DNA of 64,000 nucleotides, taken from assembly GCA_019752335.1 (NCBI GenBank), contig JAIEMJ010000015.1, positions 141,980 to 205,979 on the forward strand. Reading direction: 5' to 3'. Source of the stretch: Bryobacteraceae bacterium (GTDB lineage Bacteria > Acidobacteriota > Terriglobia > Bryobacterales > Bryobacteraceae). Each line of letters begins with the position of its first letter. Position 1 is the first letter of the stretch. Below are positions 8,277 through 16,886 of this stretch, piece by piece. A program made the translations under genes and the position numbers. The notes beneath the pieces were generated by a model. The model did not search any database, was not told the DNA's origin, and was given only the letters and a program-made list of their open reading frames with translations.

Positions 8277-9241
8277 AAGCCATTCGCGTACACACGCCAG
8301 GCCCCGAAGAGAATCTGATCCTGGAAGAAGTGCCGGTTCCCGAGCCCGGCCCTGGCCAGGCCCAGGTGAAAATCGCCGTCAGCGGCATCAACTTCATCGA
8401 CATCTACTTCCGCACCGGACTCTACCCCGCGCCCGAGCGTCCCTTCGGCCTCGGCATGGAAGCGGCCGGCACCGTCACCGCCGTCGGTGAGGGCTGTGTC
8501 CACGTCAAAGTGGGTGACCGCGTCGCCTACGCCATGCAGCGCGGTTCGTACGCCGAATACGCCGTCGTGCCCGAATGGATGCTGGTGCCCGTTCCCCCGG
8601 GACTCGAACTCTCCGATGCCGCCGCCCTCATGCTCCAGGGCATGACCGTGCATTACCTGACGCACAGCACCTTCGCGCTTCAGCCCGGCCAGACTTGCCT
8701 CATCCATGCCGCCGCCGGCGGCGTGGGTCTCATCCTCACGCAGGTCGCCAAATTGATTGGCGCCACCGTCATCGCCACCACCTCGACGCCGGAGAAGGGC
8801 AATCTCGTCGAACTCGCCGGCGCGGACCACGTCATCCGCTACGAGAACTTCGCCGACGAGGTCCGCCGCCTCACCCATGGCAAGGGCGTCCACGTCGTCT
8901 ATGACTCGGTGGGAGCGTCCACCTTCGAAGGCAGCCTGAACTCCCTGCGTCCGCGCGGCATGATGGTCACCTTTGGCAACGCCTCCGGACCGGTGCCCGC
9001 CGTTGAACCCCTCCTCCTCAGCCAGAAAGGCTCTCTTTTCCTCACCCGTCCGCGTCTGGGCGACTACTGCGTCGACCGCGACGAGTTGCTCCAACGCTCC
9101 AGCGATGTATTCCGCTGGCGGACGGATGGCCACCTGCCGACTTTCTCTTCCAGCACCTACGCGATGGACAAAATCCAGCGCGCGCATCGCGACCTGGCGT
9201 CCCGGTCCACCTCGGGCAAACTCCTGCTGCATATCGGTTGA
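8273..9241 (+). CDS. qor: NADPH:quinone oxidoreductase (zinc-independent MDR family)
   Basis: Cytoplasmic medium-chain reductase of 322 residues that uses NADPH to reduce quinones or activated alkenes. The GroES-like N-terminal domain contains FGLGMEAAGTVTAVGEG and VKVGDRVAY. The nucleotide-binding domain has AAAGGVGLILTQVAK, the quinone-reductase form of the GxGxxG motif, and DSVGASTFEGSLNSLRPRG. The zinc ligands of alcohol dehydrogenases are absent. It overlaps the upstream hypothetical gene by 4 bases. The natural substrate cannot be read from the sequence. Confidence 0.92.
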   Translation: MKAIRVHTPGPEENLILEEVPVPEPGPGQAQVKIAVSGINFIDIYFRTGLYPAPERPFGLGMEAAGTVTAVGEGCVHVKVGDRVAYAMQRGSYAEYAVVPEWMLVPVPPGLELSDAAALMLQGMTVHYLTHSTFALQPGQTCLIHAAAGGVGLILTQVAKLIGATVIATTSTPEKGNLVELAGADHVIRYENFADEVRRLTHGKGVHVVYDSVGASTFEGSLNSLRPRGMMVTFGNASGPVPAVEPLLLSQKGSLFLTRPRLGDYCVDRDELLQRSSDVFRWRTDGHLPTFSSSTYAMDKIQRAHRDLASRSTSGKLLLHIG

Positions 9242-9334
9242 TAGTACTATCCGCGCCGCCCCAAAACCGGCTACAATTTAGAGCACTCGCGCGCTTGCCG
9301 AGTTGTCCGCGAAAGTGTGAACTGAGAAACCGCG

Positions 9335-10738
9335 TTGACCGATTATTCGCAGCTATATCTGATTTGGCCGCCCATTGCGATCCTGCTCATTGGCCTGCTC
9401 TCGGGCTGGTTTCTTCAGCGCCATGTGCTCGTGCGCCAGATGGAAGACCTCGAAACCCAGCACCTGGACCTCCTGCGCTCCGCCGAGGAAGAAGTTTACA
9501 CGGCGCGGGATGAGGCTCGCCTGCAGGGCCAGAAGCTGGACGAAGCGCAACTCGCCATCCAGGTCGGCTATGAGCGGCTGACTCTGTTGCATCGCCGCTT
9601 GAAGGAAGCCGAAGAGCGCTTGGTCACCTTGCCGGGCCCGGCCAAGCCGGAGCAGGAAGAGGAGTTGGCCCGGCTGCGGCAGAAACTGGCGCAACAAGAG
9701 GTCTTTTCGGAGCGCTTGAACGAGTTGGAGCGCGAACTCCAGGCGGCCAAGTCCCCCGTCCAGGTCCCGGTAGTCGCCGCCGTTGCGGACCCGTCGCGGG
9801 AACACCTCCTGCGCACGCTTCGGGAGCGCGCCGCCACCATTGAGTCGCTGCGCCACGAAGTGGCCGGGATCGAGGAACTGCGCGCCCGCCTGTCGGAGTT
9901 GGTGAGCGAACTCGGCGCTGCGCAAGCGCAACTCGAGCAGGTCACCAAGGAGCGCAACGCGCTTGCCGCCATCCCGCGGACCAAGCCCACCGAGTCCGCC
10001 AATGAACTCGTCCGCAAGTTGGCCGACGCCATCGCGCGCCGCCAGGAGTTAGAGATCGCCCTCGGCGAAGCCAATCGCCGGCTCGCCGCCGCCGAAGCCG
10101 ACCGCGAGCGCCTGCTGCCCAAGCAGATGGGCGTCGCCGGCGTGAGCGCCATGCCCAAGGCCCTGGCCGCCGCCGCCGGCGGAGGTCTCGGCTTCCCGGT
10201 CACCGCGTGGCAGGCCCAGTTTCCGCCCCCCGAGCCCCTCGACGAACCGATTGACCTGCCCGTCGATGGTCCCCGCCGCGCCGCCTATGGCCTGCCGGTG
10301 GCCGACCCGCCGGCCGAAGTCCAGGAAGACGAGGGCGAGTATGTCGCGCCCGCTGTACCGCTCCTCTCGCCTGCCCAACTAGCCGGCGGCCTCAGCCAAT
10401 TGCTCTTCGAAAACCGCATCCAGTTCGCCCCGGACCGCGCCGACATCCTGCCGGACTCAAAACTGCTCCTCGAAGACATCGCCGACCTGATCCTCTCCTC
10501 CGTTCCCGTGCGCCTCTGCATCGAAGGACACACCGAACGCGGCGACGCCCGGGCCAGCTTTTACCTGAGCGAGCGCCGCGCGTTGGCCGTCCTCGAGCGT
10601 CTGGCGAAACTCGGCGTCCCCGAGATGCGCATGATCAGCATCGGCTACGGCGACACCCGCGCCATCGACGAAAACGCCACCTATGAAGGCCGCATGCGCA
10701 ACCGCCGCGTCGAAATCCGTGTCTTGGGCCGCACATAG
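9335..10738 (+). CDS. Membrane-anchored coiled-coil protein with OmpA-like peptidoglycan-binding domain
   Basis: Envelope protein of 467 residues. A single membrane helix (LIWPPIAILLIGLLSGWFL, about residues 9-27) is followed by a long Glu/Arg/Leu-rich coiled coil (about 30-275), a Pro-rich linker, and a C-terminal OmpA-like domain (about 350-467). That domain has FAPDRADILPDSK, IEGHTERGD, LSERRALAV and the RNRRVEI end that bind meso-DAP peptidoglycan. The topology resembles MotB or spacer proteins that link the inner membrane to the wall, but no motA partner is adjacent. The start is TTG 9335; no in-frame ATG precedes the membrane helix. Confidence 0.85.
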   Translation: MTDYSQLYLIWPPIAILLIGLLSGWFLQRHVLVRQMEDLETQHLDLLRSAEEEVYTARDEARLQGQKLDEAQLAIQVGYERLTLLHRRLKEAEERLVTLPGPAKPEQEEELARLRQKLAQQEVFSERLNELERELQAAKSPVQVPVVAAVADPSREHLLRTLRERAATIESLRHEVAGIEELRARLSELVSELGAAQAQLEQVTKERNALAAIPRTKPTESANELVRKLADAIARRQELEIALGEANRRLAAAEADRERLLPKQMGVAGVSAMPKALAAAAGGGLGFPVTAWQAQFPPPEPLDEPIDLPVDGPRRAAYGLPVADPPAEVQEDEGEYVAPAVPLLSPAQLAGGLSQLLFENRIQFAPDRADILPDSKLLLEDIADLILSSVPVRLCIEGHTERGDARASFYLSERRALAVLERLAKLGVPEMRMISIGYGDTRAIDENATYEGRMRNRRVEIRVLGRT

Positions 10739-10958
10739 GTAGGCGCAATGCCGTTCAGATAACGGCTTCTGCGGGGAAACTTCATCATCGAAGGGCGCTG
10801 CAGACCTTACGGTGAGGCTGCTCGTACCACACCCAGTGACCCGGCGCGACTTGGACGTCGTGGCGATCTGCTGCCAGCCGAGTGCAGGCGGAACTCGTTT
10901 GCTTCGGCATCCCGTTCCACGCGGTAGAGACCCTCGCCGCCCGACTCTGCAGGGAATA

Positions 10959-11011
10959 GGAATACTTAAGTGAAAGCTTGACAGTAGCGTGCCCTTGGGG
11001 AATACTAAAGT
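10959..11011 (+). promoter_or_regulatory. Pair of 13-base direct repeats flanking the -35 box, candidate operator
   Basis: GGAATACTTAAGT (10959-10971) and GGAATACTAAAGT (10999-11011) differ at one base and are exactly 40 bases apart, about four helical turns. The second copy overlaps the -10 region of the promoter at 10978-11006. The ArsR-family repressor encoded 500 bases downstream is the obvious candidate ligand; this is inference. Confidence 0.5.
10978..11006 (+). promoter_or_regulatory. Candidate promoter of the SRPBCC-ArsR operon
   Basis: TTGACA is a perfect -35, followed by 17 bases and AATACT as a weak -10. It lies 38 bases upstream of the GTG start at 11044. Confidence 0.5.
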
Positions 11012-11043
11012 CATTGCTTAAGCATCCCAAAAGGAGCACAAAA

Positions 11044-11517
11044 GTGGCTGAATCTTCCATCCTTCACAACACGTTCGTGGTGGAGCGCACCTATACAAAG
11101 CCCACCGGGAAGGTGTTCGCCGCGTTGGGCGACCCCGCCAAGAAGCGCCGCTGGTTTGCCGAGAGCGAACGTCACGACGTTGAAGTCTTCGATTTGGACT
11201 TTCGCGTTGGCGGCCGTGAACGCGCGTCCTTTCGCTTCAAAGCCGGAACGCCGTTCGCCGGTGCTTCCTACGGCTGTGACAACCTCTACCTCGACATCGT
11301 AGACGGGCACCGTGTCGTTATGGCGTCGATGATGGAGTTCGGTGGCAGGCCAATCTCAGCCAGTCTGATCACGTTCGAAGTGTTGTCGATCGAGGCCGGT
11401 ACGCGTCTTATCATGACGCACCAAGGGGCATACTTCGAGGGAGCCGATGGACCTGACCGGCGCCACCAAGGCTGGCGCGATCTGCTGGAGCGCCTGGATC
11501 GTGAGTTGGTGGCATGA
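11044..11517 (+). CDS. SRPBCC/AHSA1-domain protein
   Basis: Small cytoplasmic protein of 157 residues of the START/Bet v1-like AHSA1 family. It opens with FVVERTYTKPTGKVFAAL and DPAKKRRWF, followed by FRVGGRERASFRF and a C-terminal HQGAYF then WRDLLERLDREL helix, the order seen in ArsR-linked SRPBCC proteins. It binds hydrophobic ligands; the specific ligand is unknown. The GTG at 11044 is chosen because AGGAG sits 8 bases upstream. It overlaps the following arsR-type gene by 4 bases (ATGA). This pair is a widespread soil-bacterial module, usually followed by VOC and RibD-type genes, which here are broken at 14454-15328. Confidence 0.88.
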   Translation: MAESSILHNTFVVERTYTKPTGKVFAALGDPAKKRRWFAESERHDVEVFDLDFRVGGRERASFRFKAGTPFAGASYGCDNLYLDIVDGHRVVMASMMEFGGRPISASLITFEVLSIEAGTRLIMTHQGAYFEGADGPDRRHQGWRDLLERLDRELVA

Positions 11518-11870
11518 CTTCCCGCGGCAGTAGATCCGTTGGCTCAAAGTCGTTTCGATCAGCGAGTGTTGCCGCCGTGTTCCATGCTCTCGGGGACCCA
11601 ACGAGAAGAGCCATCGTGGAAAGGCTGAGTGAGCGTCCCCGCTCAGCCACATTGCTGGCCGAGCCCCTCGGCATTACGGTGGCGGCGGTCGTTCAGCACC
11701 TGGCCGTCCTCGAAAGTAGTGGATTGATCCGGTCCGAAAAGGTGGGGCGTACGCGAACATGCCGCATCGAACCCTTGGGCCTCAGGACCATTGAAGACTG
11801 GATCAGCGAGCAGCGGACACTCTGGGAGCGCCGGCTGGATCGGCTGGGGAAAGTACTCGACGAAGAATAG
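11514..11870 (+). CDS. ArsR/SmtB family winged-helix regulator
   Basis: Transcriptional repressor of 118 residues. FHALGDPTRRAIVERLSERP is the hallmark first helix region of ArsR proteins, LLAEPLGITVAAVVQHLAVLESSGLI is the helix-turn-helix, and VGRTRTCRIEPLGL forms the wing. The metal-binding ELCVC motif is absent, so it probably responds to something other than heavy metals, as do other ArsR proteins coupled to SRPBCC partners. It overlaps the SRPBCC gene by 4 bases. The repeats at 10959-11011 are the likely operator. Confidence 0.92.
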   Translation: MTSRGSRSVGSKSFRSASVAAVFHALGDPTRRAIVERLSERPRSATLLAEPLGITVAAVVQHLAVLESSGLIRSEKVGRTRTCRIEPLGLRTIEDWISEQRTLWERRLDRLGKVLDEE

Positions 11871-11916
11871 AATTCCGGCCGGGTCAGACCGCGGCCCCGG
11901 ACAACAGGAGATAAGT

Positions 11917-13560
11917 GTGTCACCGCTCAAGCACAACGCGACTTCGATCGCTATTTCATTGATCATCATGTCACTCTCGATTCAACACCCCGCCCATGCC
12001 GAGATCGTCGTCACTCGGGAAGGCAAACTCCGAAGCGTCGCGGGGAAAGACCCGGAAGTCGCGGTCTATCGGGGCATTCCCTTTGCCGCGCCTCCTTTAG
12101 GGGAATTGCGTTGGCGTCCGCCACAGCCCGTAACTCCCTGGCCGGATGTTCGCGTGGCCAATGCTTTCGGAGCTTACTGTGTCGGCATCAAATTTGGATT
12201 CATTCCGCCGGCAGGAATGAACGAAGACTGCTTGTACTTGAACGTTTGGGCTCCCGCCAAGACTCCGGCGCGGAGACTACCCGTGATGGTCTGGATTCAC
12301 GGCGGCGGTTTTCAGGGCGGTGGCGGAGCCGATCCGGCATTCGACGGGGAGCGGCTCGCAAGACAGGGGCTGGTGGTTGTCACGTGCAACTATCGAGTCG
12401 GAGTTTTTGGGTTTCTCGCTCATCCGGATCTCACGCGGGAGTCTGACGATCACGCTTCCGGCAACTATGGACTGCTCGATCAAGTCGCCGTCTTGAAGTG
12501 GGTGAACCGAAACGCGGAGGCATTCGGAGGCGATCCGGCGAATGTCACGATCGCTGGCGAGTCCGCCGGGTCATATTCGGTGAGCGCCTTGACGGCGTCG
12601 CCGCTTGCGCGTGGCCTCTTTCACCGGGCCATCGCCCAGAGCGGTGGATACCTTTCTCCAAAACCCGGCGCCATGCGCACTCTCGAAGAGAGTGAAAAGG
12701 TGGGAGTCCGGCTCGCCCAGGCGTTGGGTGCGACGGGCGCCTCCGGACTGCGCGGCAAGAGCGCGGATGAGGTAATGGGGGCTGCCGCCAAGCTAGGCGA
12801 TTTCTACGCCTTTCAACCTGGCATTGATGGTCGATTTCTGAAGGAGGCGGTCTACGCGACCTACGCCATGGGTCAGCAGGCGCGGGTGCCGCTGCTGCTT
12901 GGCTCCAATACCGAGGAAGGCGCGTTCCTCCTGCCGGAACAACGGCCCTCAGCCAAGGAGTTCCAGACGCTCCTAGCCACCACCTACGGTGCCGGCGCGT
13001 CCATGGTCCAAGACGTGTATCCCGTTGATACCCCGGCGAACGCGCTTCGCTCGGAACTGAATCTGTTCGCCGACAGCGCGTTCACGTATCCGATGTGGAA
13101 ATGGGCATTGATGCATGGCGCTAGTGGTGCTCCCGTGTACCTGTACCAGTTCGGGCGGACCCTGCCTCCCATGCCGGGACAACTCTACAAAGGTATCGCT
13201 CGCGGTCAGTTGGGCGCCTTTCATGGCGACGAAGTAGCCTACGCGTTTGGAACGCTCGATAGCGCCTTTGGAGCACTTGATCAGTGGAGTCGAAAAAATC
13301 GCTGGGAGCGTGTCGATCATGACCTTTCGGATGCGATGGTGGGATACTGGTCGAACTTCGTAAAAACCGGCGATCCCAACGGGAGTGGCCTTCCAGACTG
13401 GCCTCGTTATGAACTGGGTTCGAAGCATCCACTCATGAGGTTTCACGACCGGCCGCGAGCGACGCCCGACGATCGGACCGCGAGGATGACACTCCTAGAT
13501 GCCGCCTTCACGGAAAGCCGGGGAGCGAAAATCGTCCCAACAAGCAAAACCAGGCGGTAA
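11917..13560 (+). CDS. Secreted carboxylesterase (type B, COesterase family)
   Basis: Exported alpha/beta-hydrolase esterase of 547 residues. The signal peptide spans about residues 1-28 (ISLIIMSLSI, cleavage after AHA). The mature part starts with the type-B pattern VYRGIPFAAPP and EDCLYLNVWAP. The oxyanion loop is IHGGGF, the nucleophile is Ser216 in GESAGS, and the acid and His are expected in NTEEGAF and GAFHGDEVAY. The start is GTG at 11917 with CAGGAG 6 bases upstream; longer in-frame starts run into the arsR gene. It lies 46 bases after arsR on the same strand and may be part of the same transcript. The substrate is unknown. Confidence 0.9.
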   Translation: MSPLKHNATSIAISLIIMSLSIQHPAHAEIVVTREGKLRSVAGKDPEVAVYRGIPFAAPPLGELRWRPPQPVTPWPDVRVANAFGAYCVGIKFGFIPPAGMNEDCLYLNVWAPAKTPARRLPVMVWIHGGGFQGGGGADPAFDGERLARQGLVVVTCNYRVGVFGFLAHPDLTRESDDHASGNYGLLDQVAVLKWVNRNAEAFGGDPANVTIAGESAGSYSVSALTASPLARGLFHRAIAQSGGYLSPKPGAMRTLEESEKVGVRLAQALGATGASGLRGKSADEVMGAAAKLGDFYAFQPGIDGRFLKEAVYATYAMGQQARVPLLLGSNTEEGAFLLPEQRPSAKEFQTLLATTYGAGASMVQDVYPVDTPANALRSELNLFADSAFTYPMWKWALMHGASGAPVYLYQFGRTLPPMPGQLYKGIARGQLGAFHGDEVAYAFGTLDSAFGALDQWSRKNRWERVDHDLSDAMVGYWSNFVKTGDPNGSGLPDWPRYELGSKHPLMRFHDRPRATPDDRTARMTLLDAAFTESRGAKIVPTSKTRR

Positions 13561-13562
13561 GC

Positions 13563-14457
13563 AATGTCTATCGCAGTTGGGGCGCGTCCCTTGGCGCAAA
13601 TCCGAACATTTCGCTCGAAGAGTGGCGGGACCTCATCGAAGTATGGGCGGTGCTGACCGCCGAACCGGGAGGAGTTGATTACATCGAAACGAGCGCCGGC
13701 GGAATTCCAGCAATGGGCAAATCCCAAGAATGCCGCGCATGACCGGGTGATCCTGGCGATTCACGGCGGCGGTTTCGTAACGGGATCGATGTACACTCAT
13801 CGCAAGCTGTTCGCCCATCTCGCGAAGTCCATGGGAGCCCGCGCCCTCATTCTGAATGTTGGCCGGTCCCCTGAACACGTCCATCCTCGTCCGGTAGACG
13901 ATGTCGTTGTGGTCTATCGCTGGCTGCTTGGGCAAGGAATCAAACCGAACCACATCGCCTTTGCCGGAGACTCCGCGGGTGGCAGACTGGCTGTCACCGC
14001 ACAAATTCGCGCCCGTTGAACGCGGGCTGCCCACGCCTGGCGCTGCACTCTTGCTGTCGCCGTGGGTCGATATGGTTGTTGAGGGGAGAACGCCGGCAAA
14101 GATGTCTGGTTTACGCGGAAAGAGAGCGTGCTAAGCCTCGCGAAAATGTTTCTCGGTCCGAAAGGTTACCCGCGCGATCCTCTGGCTATTCCCCTCTACG
14201 CCGATCTGAAGCAACTCGCGCCAACCTACATACAGGTCGGCGGCGACGAGGTTCTCTTGGATGATAGTCGCAGGCTTGCAGCGCGGGCGCGAAACGCCGG
14301 GACGGATGTAAAACTGGACGTGTTCCCGGGGATGCAGCACACGTTTCAGATGTGCGCGGGCCGCGCGCCAGAAGCAGACGAAGCCATTCAGCGACTCGCG
14401 GCATGGGCGCGGCCCAGACTCGGACTGGCCGCATCACGAAAGGACAGCCAGCGATGA
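13563..14457 (+). pseudogene. Broken alpha/beta hydrolase (HSL/GDXG family esterase)
   Basis: The remains of one hydrolase of about 290 residues are spread over changing frames. Frame A (13563 to about 13715) reads SLEEWRDLIEVWAVLTAEPG. Frame B (to the stop at 14019) has IHGGGFVTGSMYTHRKLFAHL and nucleophile GDSAGG. Frame C (about 14019-14095) has LLLSPWVDM. Frame D (about 14098-14457) has PLYADLKQLAPTYIQVGGDE and FPGMQHTFQ with the catalytic Asp and His. The usual YRRAPEH motif is damaged to GRSPEH. That makes at least three frameshifts, so the gene cannot yield an intact enzyme unless sequencing errors are responsible. Confidence 0.85.
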
Positions 14458-14760
14458 AATTCACCAACTACGTGAACTTCGCAGGCCAATGCCGCAAGGC
14501 CTTCCTCAACTACGAACAGTTGCCGCGAAGGTCGGCATCGGAGGCACGGAGCTTTCAGGTGCGGACGTCCCGAATGCGGAACCGATGCCAGGCGCGGATC
14601 TCACCCTGAATACCGGCAGCGACCGCCAGGCAGAACGGATATCGTCCGCCTTGGCCAACGACGGAAGTATTCATGCCTTTGCCAGAGACCTTCTTCGCGT
14701 CGCGGTTCGGGCAACTCCGGGATCGTTTGGGATCAATTGGATAGTCCTGCGCTCCATCGG
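14454..14760 (+). pseudogene. Broken PhnB-like VOC family gene
   Basis: It starts MKFTNYVNFAGQCRKAFLNYE as intact PhnB-like VOC proteins do, with an ATGA overlap to the preceding remnant. After about 22 codons the match jumps to another frame: IGGTELSGADVPNAEP, then DRQAERISSALANDGSI. It shifts again for PLPETFFASRFGQLRD and returns for FGINWIVL. About 40 residues of the normal first half are missing. It therefore carries a deletion and at least two frameshifts. Confidence 0.8.
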
Positions 14761-14828
14761 AGCGGTTACTGGTTACCGGAGGCTGGGAACTCTGGGTACC
14801 GGTCGAGTAACTGAGGCTAGAATCGACT

Positions 14829-15328
14829 ATGGCTAAGCTCGTGTTCGGCATGAACCAGTCCCTGGATGGCTACGTCGACCATATGGCCTTCTCGCCAAGC
14901 CCCAAGCTCTTCCGCCAATTCATTGAGGATGCTCGGGGCAGGTAGGCAATCTCTACTGGGAGGACGATCATCCCGACTGGGATGCAGCGAAACACGATTT
15001 TGCCGCAGCGTGGCGGCGACAGCACAAATGGGTAGCCTCGCGCTCGTTGACGTCCGTCGGCCCCAACGCCAGCCTTCTTGGGGCTGATCTTGAGCGCGCG
15101 ATCCGCGAGTTGAAGGCACAGCACGAAGGGGAGATCGAAGTGGCTGGCCCAGGCTTGGCGAAAAACCTCACCGGACTTGGCCTAATCGATGAGTATCGAA
15201 TCTACCTGCACCCCGTTGTGCTTGGTCATGGCGATCCGTATTTCGCCGGACCCCGGCCGCCGCTCCGGCTTAAGGCTCATGATCGGATTGACGAGGACGT
15301 GATCCGTTTGACCTACGTTCCGGCTTGA
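14829..15328 (+). pseudogene. Broken dihydrofolate reductase-like (RibD C-terminal domain) gene
   Basis: The first part, MAKLVFGMNQSLDGYVD, has the family N-terminus and ends at a TAG at 14943-14945. From 14945 a different frame continues the same protein: DDHPDWDAAKHDFAAAW, then KWVASRSLTSVGPNA, the conserved GEIEVAGPGLAKNLTGLGLIDEY segment (here read only in part) and YFAGPRPPLRL to the stop at 15328. About 20 residues normally between the two parts, including the Arg-Tyr region of the cofactor site, are missing. A deletion that shifted the frame is the simplest explanation. Confidence 0.8.
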
Positions 15329-15489
15329 TTTCGCGGACAGCTCACGCGTAGAGCAACTGGCCAGCGGTCCGTTAAGCCGGGGCATTCGTTTCAGCTGAGT
15401 GAAGAGTATTGGCACTTAGGCGCGGAGTTGTAAACCCGGCGTTTGAGCGCTCGCTATTCGCCGCCGAATCGGCTATACTTCCAGGAAAT

Positions 15490-15768
15490 ATGTTCGAGCT
15501 TCGCCTCGGGGACGACCTGGATGATTTCTGCATCAAGTGTAAGCGTCTCACGAACCATACGATTGTTTCGCTCGTCGGCGACCAGTCCGCTAAGGTCCGT
15601 TGCCGGTCGTGCTACAACGATCATGACTTCCGCCACGAACAGGCACCTCCCACCAAAAAAGAGTTGAAGACCGCCCAGTTGCTCAAGGAGGCCCTCGAGG
15701 CCGCGGGCGAGTCCGTGCCGGAGGATGTCGAAGTGCCGCCCGTCAAGAAAAAGAAGGCGGGCGAGTAA
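15490..15768 (+). CDS. Small zinc-ribbon-like protein
   Basis: Unrecognised cytoplasmic protein of 92 residues. Two CxxC pairs (Cys14-Cys17 and Cys38-Cys41) about 20 residues apart look like a zinc ribbon. A Lys/Glu-rich helix (PPTKKELKTAQLLKEALEAA) and a basic tail (PPVKKKKAGE) follow, which would suit nucleic-acid or ribosome contact. ATG 15490 is preferred over an upstream in-frame start at 15409 because AGGA lies a few bases before it and the upstream residues are unlike a protein body. It stands alone, with pseudogenes to the left and the Tad locus converging from the right. Confidence 0.65.
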   Translation: MFELRLGDDLDDFCIKCKRLTNHTIVSLVGDQSAKVRCRSCYNDHDFRHEQAPPTKKELKTAQLLKEALEAAGESVPEDVEVPPVKKKKAGE

Positions 15769-15968
15769 GCGATACGAACTAATTGATGGCCCTTTAACCC
15801 GTTCAAGGTAAATCACTTACGGGAGAAGAGCCATCTGAAGGTTCCCGGCCCCTGCGGTAAACTGAAGCTAGCCGGAAATGCCAGCCCGGACCCGGGCTCT
15901 CACGCTTGCCCGGTACACACCGAAAAGCCTTTAGAATCAAACACTCGCCGGACCGTTTCGTCGCAGGC

Positions 15969-16883
15969 CTACTTGGCCAGCATCGGGATGAGCGAGGAGT
16001 ACAAGCTGATCACGGCTGGGCCCAAAGTCACCACTAGTACCGACGGGAAGATGAGGAAGAAGACCGGGAACACCAGCTTTACGGTGGTCTTGCGCGCCTG
16101 CTCCTGCGCCAACTGCCGGCGGCGCGTGCGCATGTACCGGGCGTGCGTGCGCAAGGCCGGCGCCAGGCTGGTGCCAAAGCGGTCCGCGTCGGCCAGCAGG
16201 TTCACAAGCTTGGTTAACTCCGGCTCCTCGTTGCGGCGCGCCAGGTTGGTGAGCACTTGCGCGCGCGGGTAACCGGCCCGCAGTTCGAGCGGCACGACGG
16301 CAAGTTCGGAGCTAAGTTCGGGATAGGCGTCGCGCAATTCGCGGCTGGCTTCCGATAACGATTGGTCCAGCGTCTGGCCGGCTTCGAGGCCCAGGACGAT
16401 CAGGTCGAGCGCCGGCGGCAGCCCTCGGCGGATGGCGAAGGCGCGGGAGCGGGCGCGGTACTCGAGGAGTCTTTCCGGCAGCATGGAGACAAATCCCCCG
16501 GCGCAAATCGCCGCGATCACCATACCGCGGACGTCGTGGCCGTTGAAGCCCGCTGCCGCCGCCACGCCGAGTGCGGCCAAGGCCGCGGACAGCATCTTGA
16601 TGCCTTGCAGCGTCTCAATTGCCCGCGGATTGCGGAAACCTGCCGTCCGCAGCTTGCGTTCCGTTTCCTGCCGCGCGGATCGCTTCGGTGCCCAATGCCG
16701 TCCGATGTCGCGCAGCAAGTTGGCCTCGTCTGTGACTGGCTTGGGCGCCTCGTAAAATACGCTTGGTTCGTCCACTACTTTGGCCTTCGGTTCAGCCTTT
16801 GCCGGGCTCGTCAGGAACCAATAACCAATTCCGGCCACCAGTCCCAACACCGAAATGAAGCACGCTGCCAGAAGAAGGATCAT
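15969..16883 (-). CDS. tadC: TadC-like inner-membrane platform protein (type II secretion F family)
   Basis: Integral inner-membrane protein of 304 residues, GspF/TadC type. It has an N-terminal helix (LLLAACFISVLGLVAGIGYWF), a second hydrophobic pair near residues 90-125, the cytoplasmic four-helix domain with PPALDLIVLGLEAGQTLDQSL and RNEEPELTKLVNLLADADRFGTSL, and C-terminal membrane helices (VFPVFFLIFPSVLVVTLGPAVI). In Tad/Flp pili it forms the platform with TadB around the TadA ATPase. The gene starts 4 bases after the tadB stop. Confidence 0.9.
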   Translation of the reverse strand: MILLLAACFISVLGLVAGIGYWFLTSPAKAEPKAKVVDEPSVFYEAPKPVTDEANLLRDIGRHWAPKRSARQETERKLRTAGFRNPRAIETLQGIKMLSAALAALGVAAAAGFNGHDVRGMVIAAICAGGFVSMLPERLLEYRARSRAFAIRRGLPPALDLIVLGLEAGQTLDQSLSEASRELRDAYPELSSELAVVPLELRAGYPRAQVLTNLARRNEEPELTKLVNLLADADRFGTSLAPALRTHARYMRTRRRQLAQEQARKTTVKLVFPVFFLIFPSVLVVTLGPAVISLYSSLIPMLAK

Positions 16884-16886
16884 GAG

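Larger units (their letters stand above)
10739..11043. other. Intergenic region before the accessory island
   Basis: About 305 bases. A weak 6-bp hairpin (GCCGTT/AACGGC, 10750-10766) follows the OmpA-like gene. The right part holds two 13-base direct repeats and a promoter for the SRPBCC-ArsR operon. A minus-strand frame crossing 10785-11060 covers these sites and has no family features, so I do not call it a gene. Confidence 0.5.

Noticed and set aside
8108..9232. A 374-codon open frame opposite the quinone oxidoreductase gene
   Set aside because: Low-complexity Gly/Ala/Arg translation, no motif, and fully covered by a clear gene on the + strand.
10785..11060. A 91-codon minus-strand frame in the gap before the SRPBCC gene
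   Set aside because: It spans the promoter and operator repeats, has no ribosome site or family features, and starts inside the next gene.
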